The notes: generated from the letters alone by a model not told the origin. A DNA stretch of 41,909 nucleotides from Pseudooceanicola marinus (GCF_020177265.1 NZ_JAIVMC010000020.1:1-41909), one strand, 5' to 3'. Numbered from the stretch's first letter, positions 1 to 8,248 are shown. A program made the numbers and translations.

Positions 1-119
1 CGGCAGGCTGAAGGATTGGCGGCGTGTGGCGACCCGATACGACAGATGCCCGAAAGTCTTCCTGTCAGCCATCGCCCTCGCAGCCCTCGTTATTTACTGG
101 CTATGAGTCCTGACCCTAG
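1..119 (+). mobile_element. IS5-family element, right (3') end, partial
   Basis: These are the last 119 bases of an insertion sequence that continues beyond the window. The end carries GAGTCCTGACC next to CTAG. It is nearly the reverse complement of the CTAG-GGTCAGGACCC found at the start of the element at the other edge of the window. The CTAG at 116-119 is probably target sequence rather than IS, although the exact boundary is uncertain by a few bases. Assignment to the IS5 family (IS427-like group) rests on the transposase C-terminus encoded here. Confidence 0.85.
2..106 (+). CDS. IS5-family transposase, C-terminal end (partial)
   Basis: The reading frame enters from the left edge and stops with TGA at 104-106. 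The 34 visible residues include RLKDWRRVATRYDRCPK and a hydrophobic tail ending VIYWL. This is the conserved C-terminus of IS5/IS427-type DDE transposases, which follows the catalytic glutamate (that part is outside the window). The stop codon lies at the start of the terminal inverted repeat, as is usual for these compact elements. The left part of the gene is missing only because the window begins here. Confidence 0.88.
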   Translation, partial: GRLKDWRRVATRYDRCPKVFLSAIALAALVIYWL

Positions 120-222
120 GCGACCGGGGCTACGACTTGGACTGGCTCCGAGAAGCGGTGCAATACAAAGGCATCGCGCCTGAACTCCTGGCCGGAAGCG
201 GCGCAAGACCCGGATCAAACAC
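116..222 (+). pseudogene. Older IS5-family transposase remnant, frameshifted
   Basis: The frame beginning at 116 reads LGDRGYDLDWLREAVQYKGI, the conserved block around the second catalytic aspartate of IS5-type transposases. At about 186 the similarity moves to another frame, reading PGRKRRKTRIKH, which is the block that normally follows. The jump is consistent with loss of one base. No upstream half is present, because the intact-looking IS end directly abuts this fragment at CTAG (116-119), and no C-terminal block follows. It is therefore an old decayed copy into which the newer IS inserted. Confidence 0.75.
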
Positions 223-567
223 CCGGCCTCCGATCCAGCCCACATTCCCAGTGCCGTCGCCAAGCGGATTTACAAAACCGTCACATTAAATGGTACAGAA
301 CACGACTTACTCGCTTCAGGCGCTATACCTCCGACCCTCTCAACGTTCTATAAAATATACATTTTTTATGGCGCATCGGCGAGAGATGTTAATAATTCGT
401 TACAATATCATGGTAATGCCGCGGCATCTTGTCCCGTAATTCGGGACGATTTCCCATGAATTGCCTGATGCCGCACATTGCCCGGGCCCACACCGTTTCG
501 CATAGCAGAGGCGCGACGACCCCCTTTTCCGCTTTCACCTCTTCGAGTTCTCAAAGGAGATTCCAAA
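223..567. other. Intergenic region between IS remnant and importer operon
   Basis: No convincing gene is seen here. The stretch is clearly more AT-rich than the operon that follows, especially 345-415, where TATAAAATATACATTTTTTA and TACAAT could contribute -10 elements. I could not pair either with a good -35 box. The promoter of the binding-protein gene at 568 must lie here or be supplied by the neighbouring IS. Confidence 0.4.
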
Positions 568-1521
568 ATGATCCGCAAGCTCGCGATCTCTGCCTTTGCC
601 CTGATGGCCGCCTCTGCTGCCTCGGCCGATGATCTGACCGTCTACAGCGCCGGGCCGAAACCGCTGTCCGCCGCGCTGGCCGAAGCTTTCACCGCCAGGA
701 CCGGCATCACCGTGAATCTGTTCCAGTCCAATTCCGGCAAGGTCATGGCCCGCTACGAGGCGGAAAAGGCCAACCCGCAGGCCGATGTGCTGATCTCCGC
801 CTCCTGGGGCCATGCGATCACCCTGAGCGGCGCTGGTGAGCTGATGCCCTACACCTCTCCCAATGCCGAGACCGTGCCCGGCTCGCTGAAGGCCGACGAC
901 TATGTGGCCCAGGGCGCCGCTGCCATCGCCATGGTCTATAACACCACCCTGGACATGCCGGCGCCCGCGGAATGGTCCGACCTGACCGATCCGGCCTACA
1001 AGGACCTTGTGACGATGCCCGACCCGACCGCATCGGGGGCCGCACTGTCTCTGGTGCAGGGTCTGGCCACCCAGGACGCCGAAGGCACCTGGAAACTGCT
1101 GGGCGATCTGGCCGACAACGGCATGATCGTGCCCGGCGCCAACGCTGCTGCGCTGAATCCCGTGCTGTCCGGCGCCCGCGGCGTCGTCTTCGGCGCCGTC
1201 GACTACATTGCCATCGGCCAGAAGGCCAAGGGTGAAGCGATCGAGGTGGTCTACCCGGAAAACGGCACTGTCCTGGCCCCGCGTCCGATGATGATCCCCG
1301 CCACCACCGACCAGCCCGACGAGGCCAGGCAGTTCGTCGATTTCGTGCTGTCCGACGAAGGTCAGGCCCTGGTCGCCGACCGCATGATCCTGCCGGCGCG
1401 CACCGATGTCGAAGCCAAGCGTCCCGGCTGGGATGCCCTGCCGCTGATCGAGTTCGACTATGCCAAGGCCGCGGCCGAGGCCGCCGAAACCCAGGCTGCC
1501 TTCAAAGCCGCCGTTGAGTAA
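568..1521 (+). CDS. ABC transporter substrate-binding protein, AfuA/FbpA type
   Basis: This is a periplasmic binding protein of 317 residues. The ATG at 568 is chosen because AAAGGAGA lies just upstream and a clean Sec signal peptide of about 20 residues follows (positively charged start, alanine-rich core, cleavage after SASA). An earlier in-frame ATG at 478 would bury the signal peptide. The mature part begins DDLTVYSAGP and contains ARYEAEKANPQADV and a C-terminal region with VVYPENGT. These are features of the COG1840 family, which binds Fe3+, 2-aminoethylphosphonate or related anions. It is first in an operon with a fused permease and an ATPase. The ligand cannot be decided: a tyrosine (GAVDYIAIG) lies where iron binders often have ligands, but the paired-tyrosine signature is not clear. 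Confidence 0.85.
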   Translation: MIRKLAISAFALMAASAASADDLTVYSAGPKPLSAALAEAFTARTGITVNLFQSNSGKVMARYEAEKANPQADVLISASWGHAITLSGAGELMPYTSPNAETVPGSLKADDYVAQGAAAIAMVYNTTLDMPAPAEWSDLTDPAYKDLVTMPDPTASGAALSLVQGLATQDAEGTWKLLGDLADNGMIVPGANAAALNPVLSGARGVVFGAVDYIAIGQKAKGEAIEVVYPENGTVLAPRPMMIPATTDQPDEARQFVDFVLSDEGQALVADRMILPARTDVEAKRPGWDALPLIEFDYAKAAAEAAETQAAFKAAVE

Positions 1522-1525
1522 CGGC

Positions 1526-3217
1526 ATGTTGTCCGCAACTGCCGCAAAACCCTCGGGAGGCGCGCTGCGCGCCTCCCTCTTCTTCGCGACAATGGGCCTG
1601 GCCTTTGTCATCGTCGTCCTGCCGATCCTGGCGATCCTCCTCTTCGCGATCTTCCCGAAGCTGAACGAGCTGTCCTTCACCGGGGCCTTCGGAAACCTCG
1701 CCCCGCACCTGGAAGACCCCCGCCTGGTGCAGGCGGTCGTCAACTCCGTCTCTCTCGGTGTCGCGGTCTGCGCCCTGTCGACCCTGCTGGCCGTCACTGC
1801 GGCGATCCTGCGGGCAAGAACTGGACGGCGCGGCGCGATCTGGGACGTCGCCTTCCTCGTGCCCTTCCTGATCCCGCCCTTCACCGGCTCCTTCGCCTGG
1901 ATACAGCTGGGTCAGCGCAACGGTTTTCTCGAACAGATCCTCGGCTTCAACCTCGCCCCCGTCCTCTACAGCTTCTTCGGGATCGTGCTGGTGATGGCGC
2001 TGAACCTCTTCCCGATCATCTATTTCACCACCTCCAGCGCGCTGCAGATCGTCGGCCAGCGCTATGATGAAGTTGCCCGCGTCTTCGGCGGCTCCGCGCC
2101 CCGCCGGCTGTTCCGCATCCTGCTGCCGCTCGTCGGCACCGCGATCGTGTCGAGCAACCTGCTGGTCTTCATCATGACGGTGGAGGAGTTCGGCACCGCA
2201 GAGATCCTGGGCCGCCGCGTCGGCATCGACTTCGTCGTCACCTACATCCATGAGAAGCTGAGCGACTGGCCCATCGATCTCCCCGGTGCTTCGGTGCTGT
2301 CGCTGATCCTGATCGTCATCGCACTGGGCGCCTATACCCTGCACCTGCAAATGACCCGTCGGACCGCCACGGCGGTAGACGAGGTGCAGGCCCGGGCGGG
2401 ACAGTCGCAGGGGACCCCCCTTGGCACCGCATTGTGTCATCTCGCCCTGGGCACCCTGGCCTTCGTCGGCGTTGCCCTGCCCCTGCTGTCGATCCTCATC
2501 AGCGCGCTGATGCAGCGGATGTCGGGCGGTCTCGTCTGGTCCAACCTGAACTTCGGCGCCTTCGTCGAGCTGTTCACCACCCACGAAGAGGCCCTGAGCG
2601 CCATCGGCACCAGCCTGCACCTGGCCACGATCACCGCGGTGGTAACGGTCGCCATCGGCGTGCTGGCGGCTTTCTTCATTGTGCGTTGGCAGTCCGTGCT
2701 GTCGGGGCCGCTGGATTTCCTGCTGACCCTGCCGAACGCCATTCCCGCGATGACCGTGGCCGTCGGCCTGATCCTGGTGTGGAATCAGGCGTTCTGGCCC
2801 TGGACGCCCTACAACACATGGTGGGTGATGCTTCTGGCCTACACCTGCATCATGCTGCCCTACCCGGTGCGGATGATCACCAGCACCCTGCGCCAGTTGC
2901 CGATGTCGATGCAGGACGCTGCCGTGGTCTACGGCGCCAGCGACCTTGGCGTGATCTGGCGGGTGAACGGCCCGGCCCTGCTGGGCGTTTCGGTCGCCTC
3001 GGGCTTCATTGTCTTCTCCATAGCCTCGCGGGAACTGGTCACCTCGCTGCTGTTGACCCCGCCGGGGTTCGAGACCGTCTCGACCTTCGTTTTCCACCAG
3101 TTCGACCAGGGCTCCGTCCGCACCGCCATGGCGATGAGCCTGGTGTCCGTCGTCATCTCCGGCAGCTTCATCGCTCTGGGCAATGCCCTTGCCGGGCTGC
3201 GCTCCTTGAAAGGTTAA
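1526..3217 (+). CDS. ABC transporter permease, fused two-domain (FbpB/PhnU type)
   Basis: This is an inner-membrane permease of about 563 residues formed by two homologous halves, so one polypeptide replaces the usual permease dimer. Each half has about six hydrophobic segments and one cytoplasmic EAA-type coupling loop: YDEVARVFGGSAPRRLFRILLP in the first and MQDAAVVYGASDLGVIWRV in the second. The length fits the 550-590 residue iron(III)/aminoethylphosphonate permease family. The start is placed at ATG 1526, four bases after the stop of the binding-protein gene. A TTG at 1514 overlapping that stop is an alternative. The gene is cotranscribed and probably translationally coupled with its neighbours. 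Confidence 0.88.
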   Translation: MLSATAAKPSGGALRASLFFATMGLAFVIVVLPILAILLFAIFPKLNELSFTGAFGNLAPHLEDPRLVQAVVNSVSLGVAVCALSTLLAVTAAILRARTGRRGAIWDVAFLVPFLIPPFTGSFAWIQLGQRNGFLEQILGFNLAPVLYSFFGIVLVMALNLFPIIYFTTSSALQIVGQRYDEVARVFGGSAPRRLFRILLPLVGTAIVSSNLLVFIMTVEEFGTAEILGRRVGIDFVVTYIHEKLSDWPIDLPGASVLSLILIVIALGAYTLHLQMTRRTATAVDEVQARAGQSQGTPLGTALCHLALGTLAFVGVALPLLSILISALMQRMSGGLVWSNLNFGAFVELFTTHEEALSAIGTSLHLATITAVVTVAIGVLAAFFIVRWQSVLSGPLDFLLTLPNAIPAMTVAVGLILVWNQAFWPWTPYNTWWVMLLAYTCIMLPYPVRMITSTLRQLPMSMQDAAVVYGASDLGVIWRVNGPALLGVSVASGFIVFSIASRELVTSLLLTPPGFETVSTFVFHQFDQGSVRTAMAMSLVSVVISGSFIALGNALAGLRSLKG

Positions 3218-3220
3218 CCC

Positions 3221-4207
3221 GTGATCCAGATCCAGACCCTGCGCAAGAGCTTCGGCCCGACAGAGATCCTGAAGGGCATCGATCTGGACATTGCCGAGGG
3301 CGAGTTCGTCACCCTGCTGGGCCATTCAGGCTGCGGCAAGTCCACCCTGCTGCGTATCATCGCCGGGCTGGAGCGTGCGGATGCAGGGCAATTGTCCTGC
3401 GACGGCGCGGTGCTGGATGACCTCGCCCAAGGCCGTTTCGTGCCCACCCAGGCGCGGCGCTTCGGCTTCGTCTTCCAGGACCACGCGCTGTGGCCGCATA
3501 TGAGCATCGACGACAACATCGCCTTTCCGCTGCGCAGCGCCGGCTGGCGGAAGTCCGAAATGGCCGCGCGCGTGCGCGAGGTGCTGGAACAGGTCCAGAT
3601 GGCCGAACATGCGGGTAAGTCTCCGCGCCAGTTGTCCGGCGGCCAGCGCCAGCGCGTCGGCATCGCTCGCGCCCTGGCCCTTTCGCCCCGGGTGCTGCTG
3701 CTGGATGAGCCGCTGGCCAGCCTCGACAGCAACCTGCGCGACGACCTGGGCCACGAGATCCGCAAGCTGTCGAAACAGTTCGGCCTGACCTGCATCAACG
3801 TCACCCATGACAGGCGCGAGGCGCAGATCCTGTCGGATCGCATCGCCGTCATGGAGGGCGGCCGGATCCAACAGGTCGGCGCGCCGCTGGACGTGTTTAC
3901 CCGCCCCGGCACCGTGGGGATCGCGCGCTTCGTCAACGCCGGGAACATCGTGCCCCGCGCCTTCCTGGATGACGGCCCCTGGACCGACGATTGGCTGCTT
4001 TTGCCCCGCAACGCCTTGCAGGTCGCCCCCGCGGGGGGCGACGTGACGGCAAAGGTGCAGGACATGGTTTTCATCGACGGCCGCTTCGAGGTGAAAGTCG
4101 AGGCGCGTGGCCAGGAACTGACCTTCTTCTCCGACGCCCGCCCCAGCGAAAGCGGCGAGATCGAACTGACCGTCCGGCGCGAGACCGTCGTGCCGCTCTC
4201 GGCCTGA
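3221..4207 (+). CDS. ABC transporter ATP-binding protein, FbpC/PotA type
   Basis: This is the ATPase subunit of the importer, 328 residues, with a GTG start three bases after the permease stop. It has Walker A GHSGCGKST, Q-loop VFQDHALWPH, signature LSGGQRQRVGIARAL, Walker B VLLLDEPLASLD and switch histidine THDRREA. About 90 residues at the C-terminus form a short TOBE-like regulatory domain typical of the CUT2/Fe3+/polyamine ATPases. The QVGAPLDVFTRP segment is the usual link into it. The gene energises the permease encoded upstream. Nothing in it identifies the substrate. Confidence 0.9.
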   Translation: MIQIQTLRKSFGPTEILKGIDLDIAEGEFVTLLGHSGCGKSTLLRIIAGLERADAGQLSCDGAVLDDLAQGRFVPTQARRFGFVFQDHALWPHMSIDDNIAFPLRSAGWRKSEMAARVREVLEQVQMAEHAGKSPRQLSGGQRQRVGIARALALSPRVLLLDEPLASLDSNLRDDLGHEIRKLSKQFGLTCINVTHDRREAQILSDRIAVMEGGRIQQVGAPLDVFTRPGTVGIARFVNAGNIVPRAFLDDGPWTDDWLLLPRNALQVAPAGGDVTAKVQDMVFIDGRFEVKVEARGQELTFFSDARPSESGEIELTVRRETVVPLSA

Positions 4208-4219
4208 GGCGCAAATTCC

Positions 4220-5146
4220 ATGCAGAGCCTCAACGATCTCAAGATCCTCGATGCGATCGACCGCTTTCGCTCCATCCGCAAGGCGGCGGAGCACATGACC
4301 CTGACGCCCTCGGCGCTCAGCCGGAAGATCCTGGCGCTGGAGGCCCAGTTCGGGGTGGAACTGTTCGAACGCACGCCGAAAGGTCTGCGCCTGAACCCGT
4401 CCGGGCAATACCTGGCCGTCTATGCTCGCAGCCAGCTGGCTGAATTCGAGAAGGTCCGCGGCGAGTTGCAGGCGATCCGCAAGGCAACCAGCGGCCATGT
4501 CCGCATCTGCGCCAGCCAGTCGGTGCTGGAAAGCTTCCTGCCCGTGCACCTGGCGCGCTTCCAGTTGCAGAACCCCAAGGTCACGGTGTCGATCAACCAC
4601 TCCTCCTCGGCCCGGGCACTGTCGGACCTCCAGGACTACCAGTCGGACATCGGTCTGTGCCTGAACCTGTCCGATCACGTGGACCTGTCGGTGCTGGGCG
4701 AGGCCGAGCAGCAAATCTACGCGGTGGTCTCTGCCAGCCACCCGCTTGCCGGGCGGGCAGAGATCAGCCTGGCGGAGGTCGCGCAGCACCAGTTCGTCCT
4801 GCCGCCCCAAGGCTCGGGCCTGCGCCTGATGCTGGACCAGCACGCCAGCCGGGAAAAGACCTTCCTGAACCCGGCGGTCGAAAGCAACACCTATGCCTCG
4901 ATCGCCAGTGCCTGCCGCAGCGCGGGCCTGATCACCTTTGGCCTGTCCCTGTATGAGCAGACGGAGGATGAGGTGGCCAATGTCTCCCTCATCCGGATCA
5001 GCCGGATGAAACCCGCCAACATCCGCCTGGTGAAGTTGCATGGGCGCACCCTGGCGCCGGCTGCCGACAAGCTGGCGCGCTACCTGACGCGGCGCATGCG
5101 CGGCGGCGCAAGGCCCGAGGGCGACCAGTCCCTGGGCCGAGACTGA
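4220..5146 (+). CDS. LysR-family transcriptional regulator
   Basis: The protein has 308 residues. The N-terminus (about 1-62) is a LysR winged helix-turn-helix: FRSIRKAAEHMTLTPSALSRKILALEAQFGVELFER. The remainder is a two-lobed effector domain of periplasmic-binding fold. The gene lies 12 bases downstream of the ATPase gene on the same strand, which is unusual because LysR genes are often divergent from their targets. It is probably cotranscribed and may regulate the importer in response to its substrate. The inducer cannot be inferred from the sequence. Confidence 0.88.
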   Translation: MQSLNDLKILDAIDRFRSIRKAAEHMTLTPSALSRKILALEAQFGVELFERTPKGLRLNPSGQYLAVYARSQLAEFEKVRGELQAIRKATSGHVRICASQSVLESFLPVHLARFQLQNPKVTVSINHSSSARALSDLQDYQSDIGLCLNLSDHVDLSVLGEAEQQIYAVVSASHPLAGRAEISLAEVAQHQFVLPPQGSGLRLMLDQHASREKTFLNPAVESNTYASIASACRSAGLITFGLSLYEQTEDEVANVSLIRISRMKPANIRLVKLHGRTLAPAADKLARYLTRRMRGGARPEGDQSLGRD

Positions 5147-5239
5147 CGCCGGCGCGTCCCGCCGCCCCTTACGCCCCCGAAGACCCTCGGCGCACGCCTG
5201 CCCGCGCACCGCCATCAGAAGACGACCAAGGAACAGACC

Positions 5240-5761
5240 ATGACGACCTGGATCATCTCGGATACCCATTTCGGCGACACCAGCCTGGTCGGCGCCCGCC
5301 CGGCATCGGGGAAGGTCGCCCGCCCGTTCGAGACCGTGAGGCAGATGGACGATTGCCTGGCCGACCTGTGGAATGACCGCATCGCGGAGAATGATAGGGT
5401 GCTGCACCTTGGTGATGTCCACGCGGGGGAGGGCTGGCGTGTCCTGCCGCGGTTGCGGGGGCAGAAGCACCTCATTCTTGGCAATCACGACAACCCGCTG
5501 GATGACAGGCTGCGCGCGGCTTTCGCGACGATTTCGCTCTGGGACGTGACCGCGGCCGCGAAGCTTGCCCTGACGCACCTGCCGCTGGACCTGTCCCGTT
5601 GTAGCGGGATGGCCGACCGGTTCACCTTGAACATCCACGGGCACCTGCACACCCGGCCAGCGCCGACGGACCGGCACCTTTGCGTCAGCGTCGAACAGAC
5701 CGGCTACAAGCCGGTGAACCTGGAGGATCTGCTGGCGCAGCGGGCCGCCTGCGCCGACTGA
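5240..5761 (+). CDS. Small metallophosphoesterase (calcineurin-like)
   Basis: The protein has 173 residues and no signal peptide, so it is cytoplasmic. The family metal-binding motifs appear in order: DTHFGD near the N-terminus, GDVH, GNHD, THLPLD and HGHLH. These residues bind two metal ions and support hydrolysis of phosphomonoesters or diesters. The size matches the small phage-like or YfcE-like phosphoesterases. A ribosome-binding sequence CAAGGAA precedes ATG 5240. It follows the LysR gene by 93 bases and may be the last gene of the importer operon, which would be consistent with a phosphorus-containing substrate. It converges with the next gene, leaving 18 bases between stops. Confidence 0.82.
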   Translation: MTTWIISDTHFGDTSLVGARPASGKVARPFETVRQMDDCLADLWNDRIAENDRVLHLGDVHAGEGWRVLPRLRGQKHLILGNHDNPLDDRLRAAFATISLWDVTAAAKLALTHLPLDLSRCSGMADRFTLNIHGHLHTRPAPTDRHLCVSVEQTGYKPVNLEDLLAQRAACAD

Positions 5762-5779
5762 CCCAGCCGGCGGGATAGC

Positions 5780-6583
5780 CTAGCCCGTCCGGTCTGCGCC
5801 TCGGTCCCCCAGGGTCACGACGTGGGACACCCGATCCCCGTCGGGCGCAAAGTGATGCATCATGTACTGCGGCGGCTCGTCGGAGAAACGGAAGGCGACG
5901 CCGCTGCGCAGATCGAAGGCGATCTGGTGCGAGGCAGACGGCGCAACCAGCACTGGCGCGCCACCGCAGCCGCCCGTGATCGCCCGGTGCATATGGCCGC
6001 AAAGGATCGCCCGTACCCGACCGTGGCGCGCGATCAACTCGGCCAGCCTGTCGCGCCCGACCAGCAACCCCATCCCGTCCATGTCCTGCAGCCCGGTGGT
6101 AATGGGTGGGTGATGCAGGATAAGGACCACGTCACGATCGGCGCAGCTTTGCAACGCCTGCTCCAGCCAGGTCAGACGCTCCGGGCATAGCTCGCCATGC
6201 GGCGCCCCCTCGACCAGCGTGTCGAGCCCGAGGAAGGTCAGCGCGCCGAACGCGCGCTGAACACACAGATGGCCCGAAGCGGTCTGTCCCGTCATGTCGC
6301 GCAGCGCGGCCAGCATCGGCGCGCGCTTGTCGTGGTTGCCCGGCACTGCCAGCACCGGAAGCCCCAGGCGGCGGAGGCCGGCTGCGACATGGGTGTATTC
6401 CTCCGCCGTCGCATCCTCCCCCAGGTCGCCGGAGAAGACGATCATGTCGGGCTGAACTGGCTCTGCCGCCAGGCTGGCCACGAGCCGATCGAAGGCAGCG
6501 CCGGTGTCGAAGCGGTCGGCCAGCAGGCGCCCCTCCGCCAGAACGTGGGAATCAGTGATATGCGCAACAAGCACCATGTGCAC
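5780..6583 (-). CDS. Class III phosphodiesterase (GpdQ/CpdA-like metallophosphoesterase)
   Basis: This is a cytoplasmic enzyme of 267 residues with the complete metallophosphodiesterase motif series: HITDSH at the N-terminus, SGDLGED, PGNHDKR, HHPP and CGHMHR. The family includes GpdQ, which releases glycerol-3-phosphate from glycerophosphodiesters, and cyclic-nucleotide phosphodiesterases such as CpdA. Length and motif spacing fit both. It is divergent from the ugp-like operon, and this context favours a glycerophosphodiester substrate. The start ATG at 6583 is followed by a second methionine two codons later. Function is inferred from family and neighbourhood only. Confidence 0.85.
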   Translation of the reverse strand: MHMVLVAHITDSHVLAEGRLLADRFDTGAAFDRLVASLAAEPVQPDMIVFSGDLGEDATAEEYTHVAAGLRRLGLPVLAVPGNHDKRAPMLAALRDMTGQTASGHLCVQRAFGALTFLGLDTLVEGAPHGELCPERLTWLEQALQSCADRDVVLILHHPPITTGLQDMDGMGLLVGRDRLAELIARHGRVRAILCGHMHRAITGGCGGAPVLVAPSASHQIAFDLRSGVAFRFSDEPPQYMMHHFAPDGDRVSHVVTLGDRGADRTG

Positions 6584-6645
6584 CTCTTGGGATTTGCGGG
6601 GGAATCCGCAGGGTTCGCCGGCTGATCTAACCGATTTCAGTCACA

Positions 6646-6675
6646 ATAATATGCAGACTAGGCGCCTGACCGCAA
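6646..6675 (-). promoter_or_regulatory. Candidate promoter for the phosphodiesterase gene
   Basis: On the minus strand, TTGCGG (6670-6675) and TATTAT (6646-6651) are separated by 18 bases. This would start transcription near 6639 and give a leader of about 55 bases. The boxes resemble vegetative -35 and -10 elements. The call is by eye only. Confidence 0.35.
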
Positions 6676-6780
6676 AGATAAGCGTCAAGTACTCGCGCTA
6701 TTCACTAGAATACCCACAATTCGGGCAATCAAACCCCACAGGAGTCAAAAGTACCGCTTATCCTGAGAGGAGCGGTGCGA

Positions 6781-6812
6781 TGGTCATAAACCTGTGACTT
6801 TCTGCCCATAAT
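6781..6812 (+). promoter_or_regulatory. Pho-box-like PhoB site and -10 element upstream of ugp-like operon
   Basis: TGGTCATAAACCTGTGAC at 6781-6798 matches the enterobacterial Pho-box consensus (two CTGTCAT-type repeats 11 bp apart) at 14 of 18 positions by my count. Eight bases later CATAAT (6807-6812) could be the -10 element. This is the arrangement of PhoB-dependent promoters, where the Pho box takes the place of the -35. Transcription would begin near 6819, about 80 bases before the start codon at 6902. Phosphate-starvation control of ugp operons is known in Escherichia coli. Here it is inferred. Confidence 0.6.
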
Positions 6813-6901
6813 GGAAGGTTCACGGCGCCAGGATCTGTGAGGTCACGGATGGCGCGGCACTGAAGTACGACCAGAAAACCACATTAAGGAGTTTTAAAGG
6901 C

Positions 6902-8203
6902 ATGAAGTCCACAAAACCCAACATGATGCGCCGTCGCCTGCTGGCCACCGGTCTCGCGGCACCCTTCGTCAGCGCCATGCCCGGTATCCTGACCCCGGCA
7001 CGCGCCAACGACACCGTCAAACTGCAGTTCATGTATCCCGTGGGCGTCTCCGGCGATATCAACACGATCATTTCCAACATGATCGCCGAGTTCAACGCGA
7101 CCCACGATGGCGTCGAGGTCGAAGCGATCTACGCGGGCTCTTACGACAATACCGAGCAGAAGGTGATCACCTCGCTGGGTGTGGGCGAACCGCCGGCGCT
7201 GTGGCTGCCGATCAACTCGTCGCTGCAGACCTTCCTGGGTCTGGACGCGCTGGAAGACATCACCGAACAGGCCAAGGCCGACGATATCTATGACGATTTC
7301 ATCGGTGGCTTCCTGGATACCGCCGTGTCCGACGGGCGCCTTTACGGCCTGTCCTACCAGCCCTCGACCCCGGTGCTGTACTACAACAAGGACGCCTTCG
7401 CCGAGGCAGGTCTGGGCGACGCCCCCGTCACCTGGGACGAGCTGATGACCGCCGCCCAGGCGCTGACCATCCGCGATGGTGACGCGCTGAAACGCTGGGG
7501 CCTGACCATCGGCGGCGGCTGGCACGACTGGATGTTCGAGGGCTATTGCCGTCAGAACGGCCTGGTGCCCTGGGAGGCCGACAAGGTGCTGTGGGATCGC
7601 CCCGAGGCGATCGAGGCGCTGGAGTTCTGGAAGAAGATGGTCGACGCGGGCTGCATGGCCCCGGCCTCGACCTGGCAGGGCTCGGCGAACGACTTCATGG
7701 CCGGCTCCACCGCGATGCTCTACCACTCGACCGGCTCGCTGACCAACCTGCGCACCTCCTCGCCCTTCGAGGTCGGCGTGGCCTTCATGCCGAAGCGCAA
7801 GCAGTTCGGCGCCTCGCAAGGGGGCGGCCCCATCATGATTGCCAAGAACCAGTCGGACGCCAAGAAAGAGGCCGCCTGGACCTTCGCACGCTGGATGACC
7901 AACACCGAGAACCAGGCCGCCTGGAGCCGCGCGACCGGCTATCTGGCCGTGCGCAAATCGTCGTGGCAGCAGCCCGAGATGCAGCAGTACCTTGCGGAGG
8001 TGCCGCAGGCCGAAGTGGCGATGAAACAGGCCGAATACTCGGGCGCCTTCCTTCAGGTTCCGGCCTATTCCCGCGCCCGCGACAACCTGAAAAGCGCCAT
8101 CGACCGCACCCTGGCGGGCGAGATTGCCCCCGAGGCGGCGCTGACCACGGCCACTGCCGATACCAACCGCGAGATCCAGCGCGTCCAGCGTCGTCAGGGC
8201 TGA
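6902..8203 (+). CDS. ugpB: UgpB-like substrate-binding protein (glycerol-3-phosphate type)
   Basis: This is a periplasmic solute-binding protein of 433 residues (CUT1 family). The N-terminus contains MRRRLLATGLA, a twin-arginine-like signal ending near PARAND, so export may use the Tat pathway. Internal features match UgpB of Escherichia coli: a LYYNKDAF segment, STGSLTNLR (UgpB has SSGSLANIR at the substrate site), a following VGVAFMP strand, a GGG turn and WSRATGYLAV. AAGGAG precedes the ATG by about ten bases. It is the first gene of an operon with two permeases and an ATPase. Glycerol-3-phosphate or a glycerophosphodiester is the likely ligand. A sugar ligand cannot be excluded. Confidence 0.82.
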   Translation: MKSTKPNMMRRRLLATGLAAPFVSAMPGILTPARANDTVKLQFMYPVGVSGDINTIISNMIAEFNATHDGVEVEAIYAGSYDNTEQKVITSLGVGEPPALWLPINSSLQTFLGLDALEDITEQAKADDIYDDFIGGFLDTAVSDGRLYGLSYQPSTPVLYYNKDAFAEAGLGDAPVTWDELMTAAQALTIRDGDALKRWGLTIGGGWHDWMFEGYCRQNGLVPWEADKVLWDRPEAIEALEFWKKMVDAGCMAPASTWQGSANDFMAGSTAMLYHSTGSLTNLRTSSPFEVGVAFMPKRKQFGASQGGGPIMIAKNQSDAKKEAAWTFARWMTNTENQAAWSRATGYLAVRKSSWQQPEMQQYLAEVPQAEVAMKQAEYSGAFLQVPAYSRARDNLKSAIDRTLAGEIAPEAALTTATADTNREIQRVQRRQG

Positions 8204-8222
8204 TCCCGCTACATGACCTGGG

Positions 8223-8248
8223 GGAGGCGGGCCGCCTGGCTCGCCTCC
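8223..8248 (+). terminator. Intercistronic hairpin between binding protein and permease genes
   Basis: GGAGGCG (8223-8229) and CGCCTCC (8242-8248) form a seven-pair stem within the 70-base gap after the binding-protein gene. No T-run follows, so it is unlikely to be a full terminator. Hairpins in this position commonly protect the upstream message and let the binding protein be made in excess over the membrane subunits. Confidence 0.45.

Noticed and set aside
535..1884. Long open frame on the minus strand opposite the importer genes
   Set aside because: It is a low-complexity Gly/Arg/Gln-rich shadow typical of high-GC DNA opposite a clear binding protein and permease.
6638..6656. Second Pho-box-like sequence on the minus strand for the phosphodiesterase
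   Set aside because: It resembles the consensus only if a base is deleted and several positions still mismatch.
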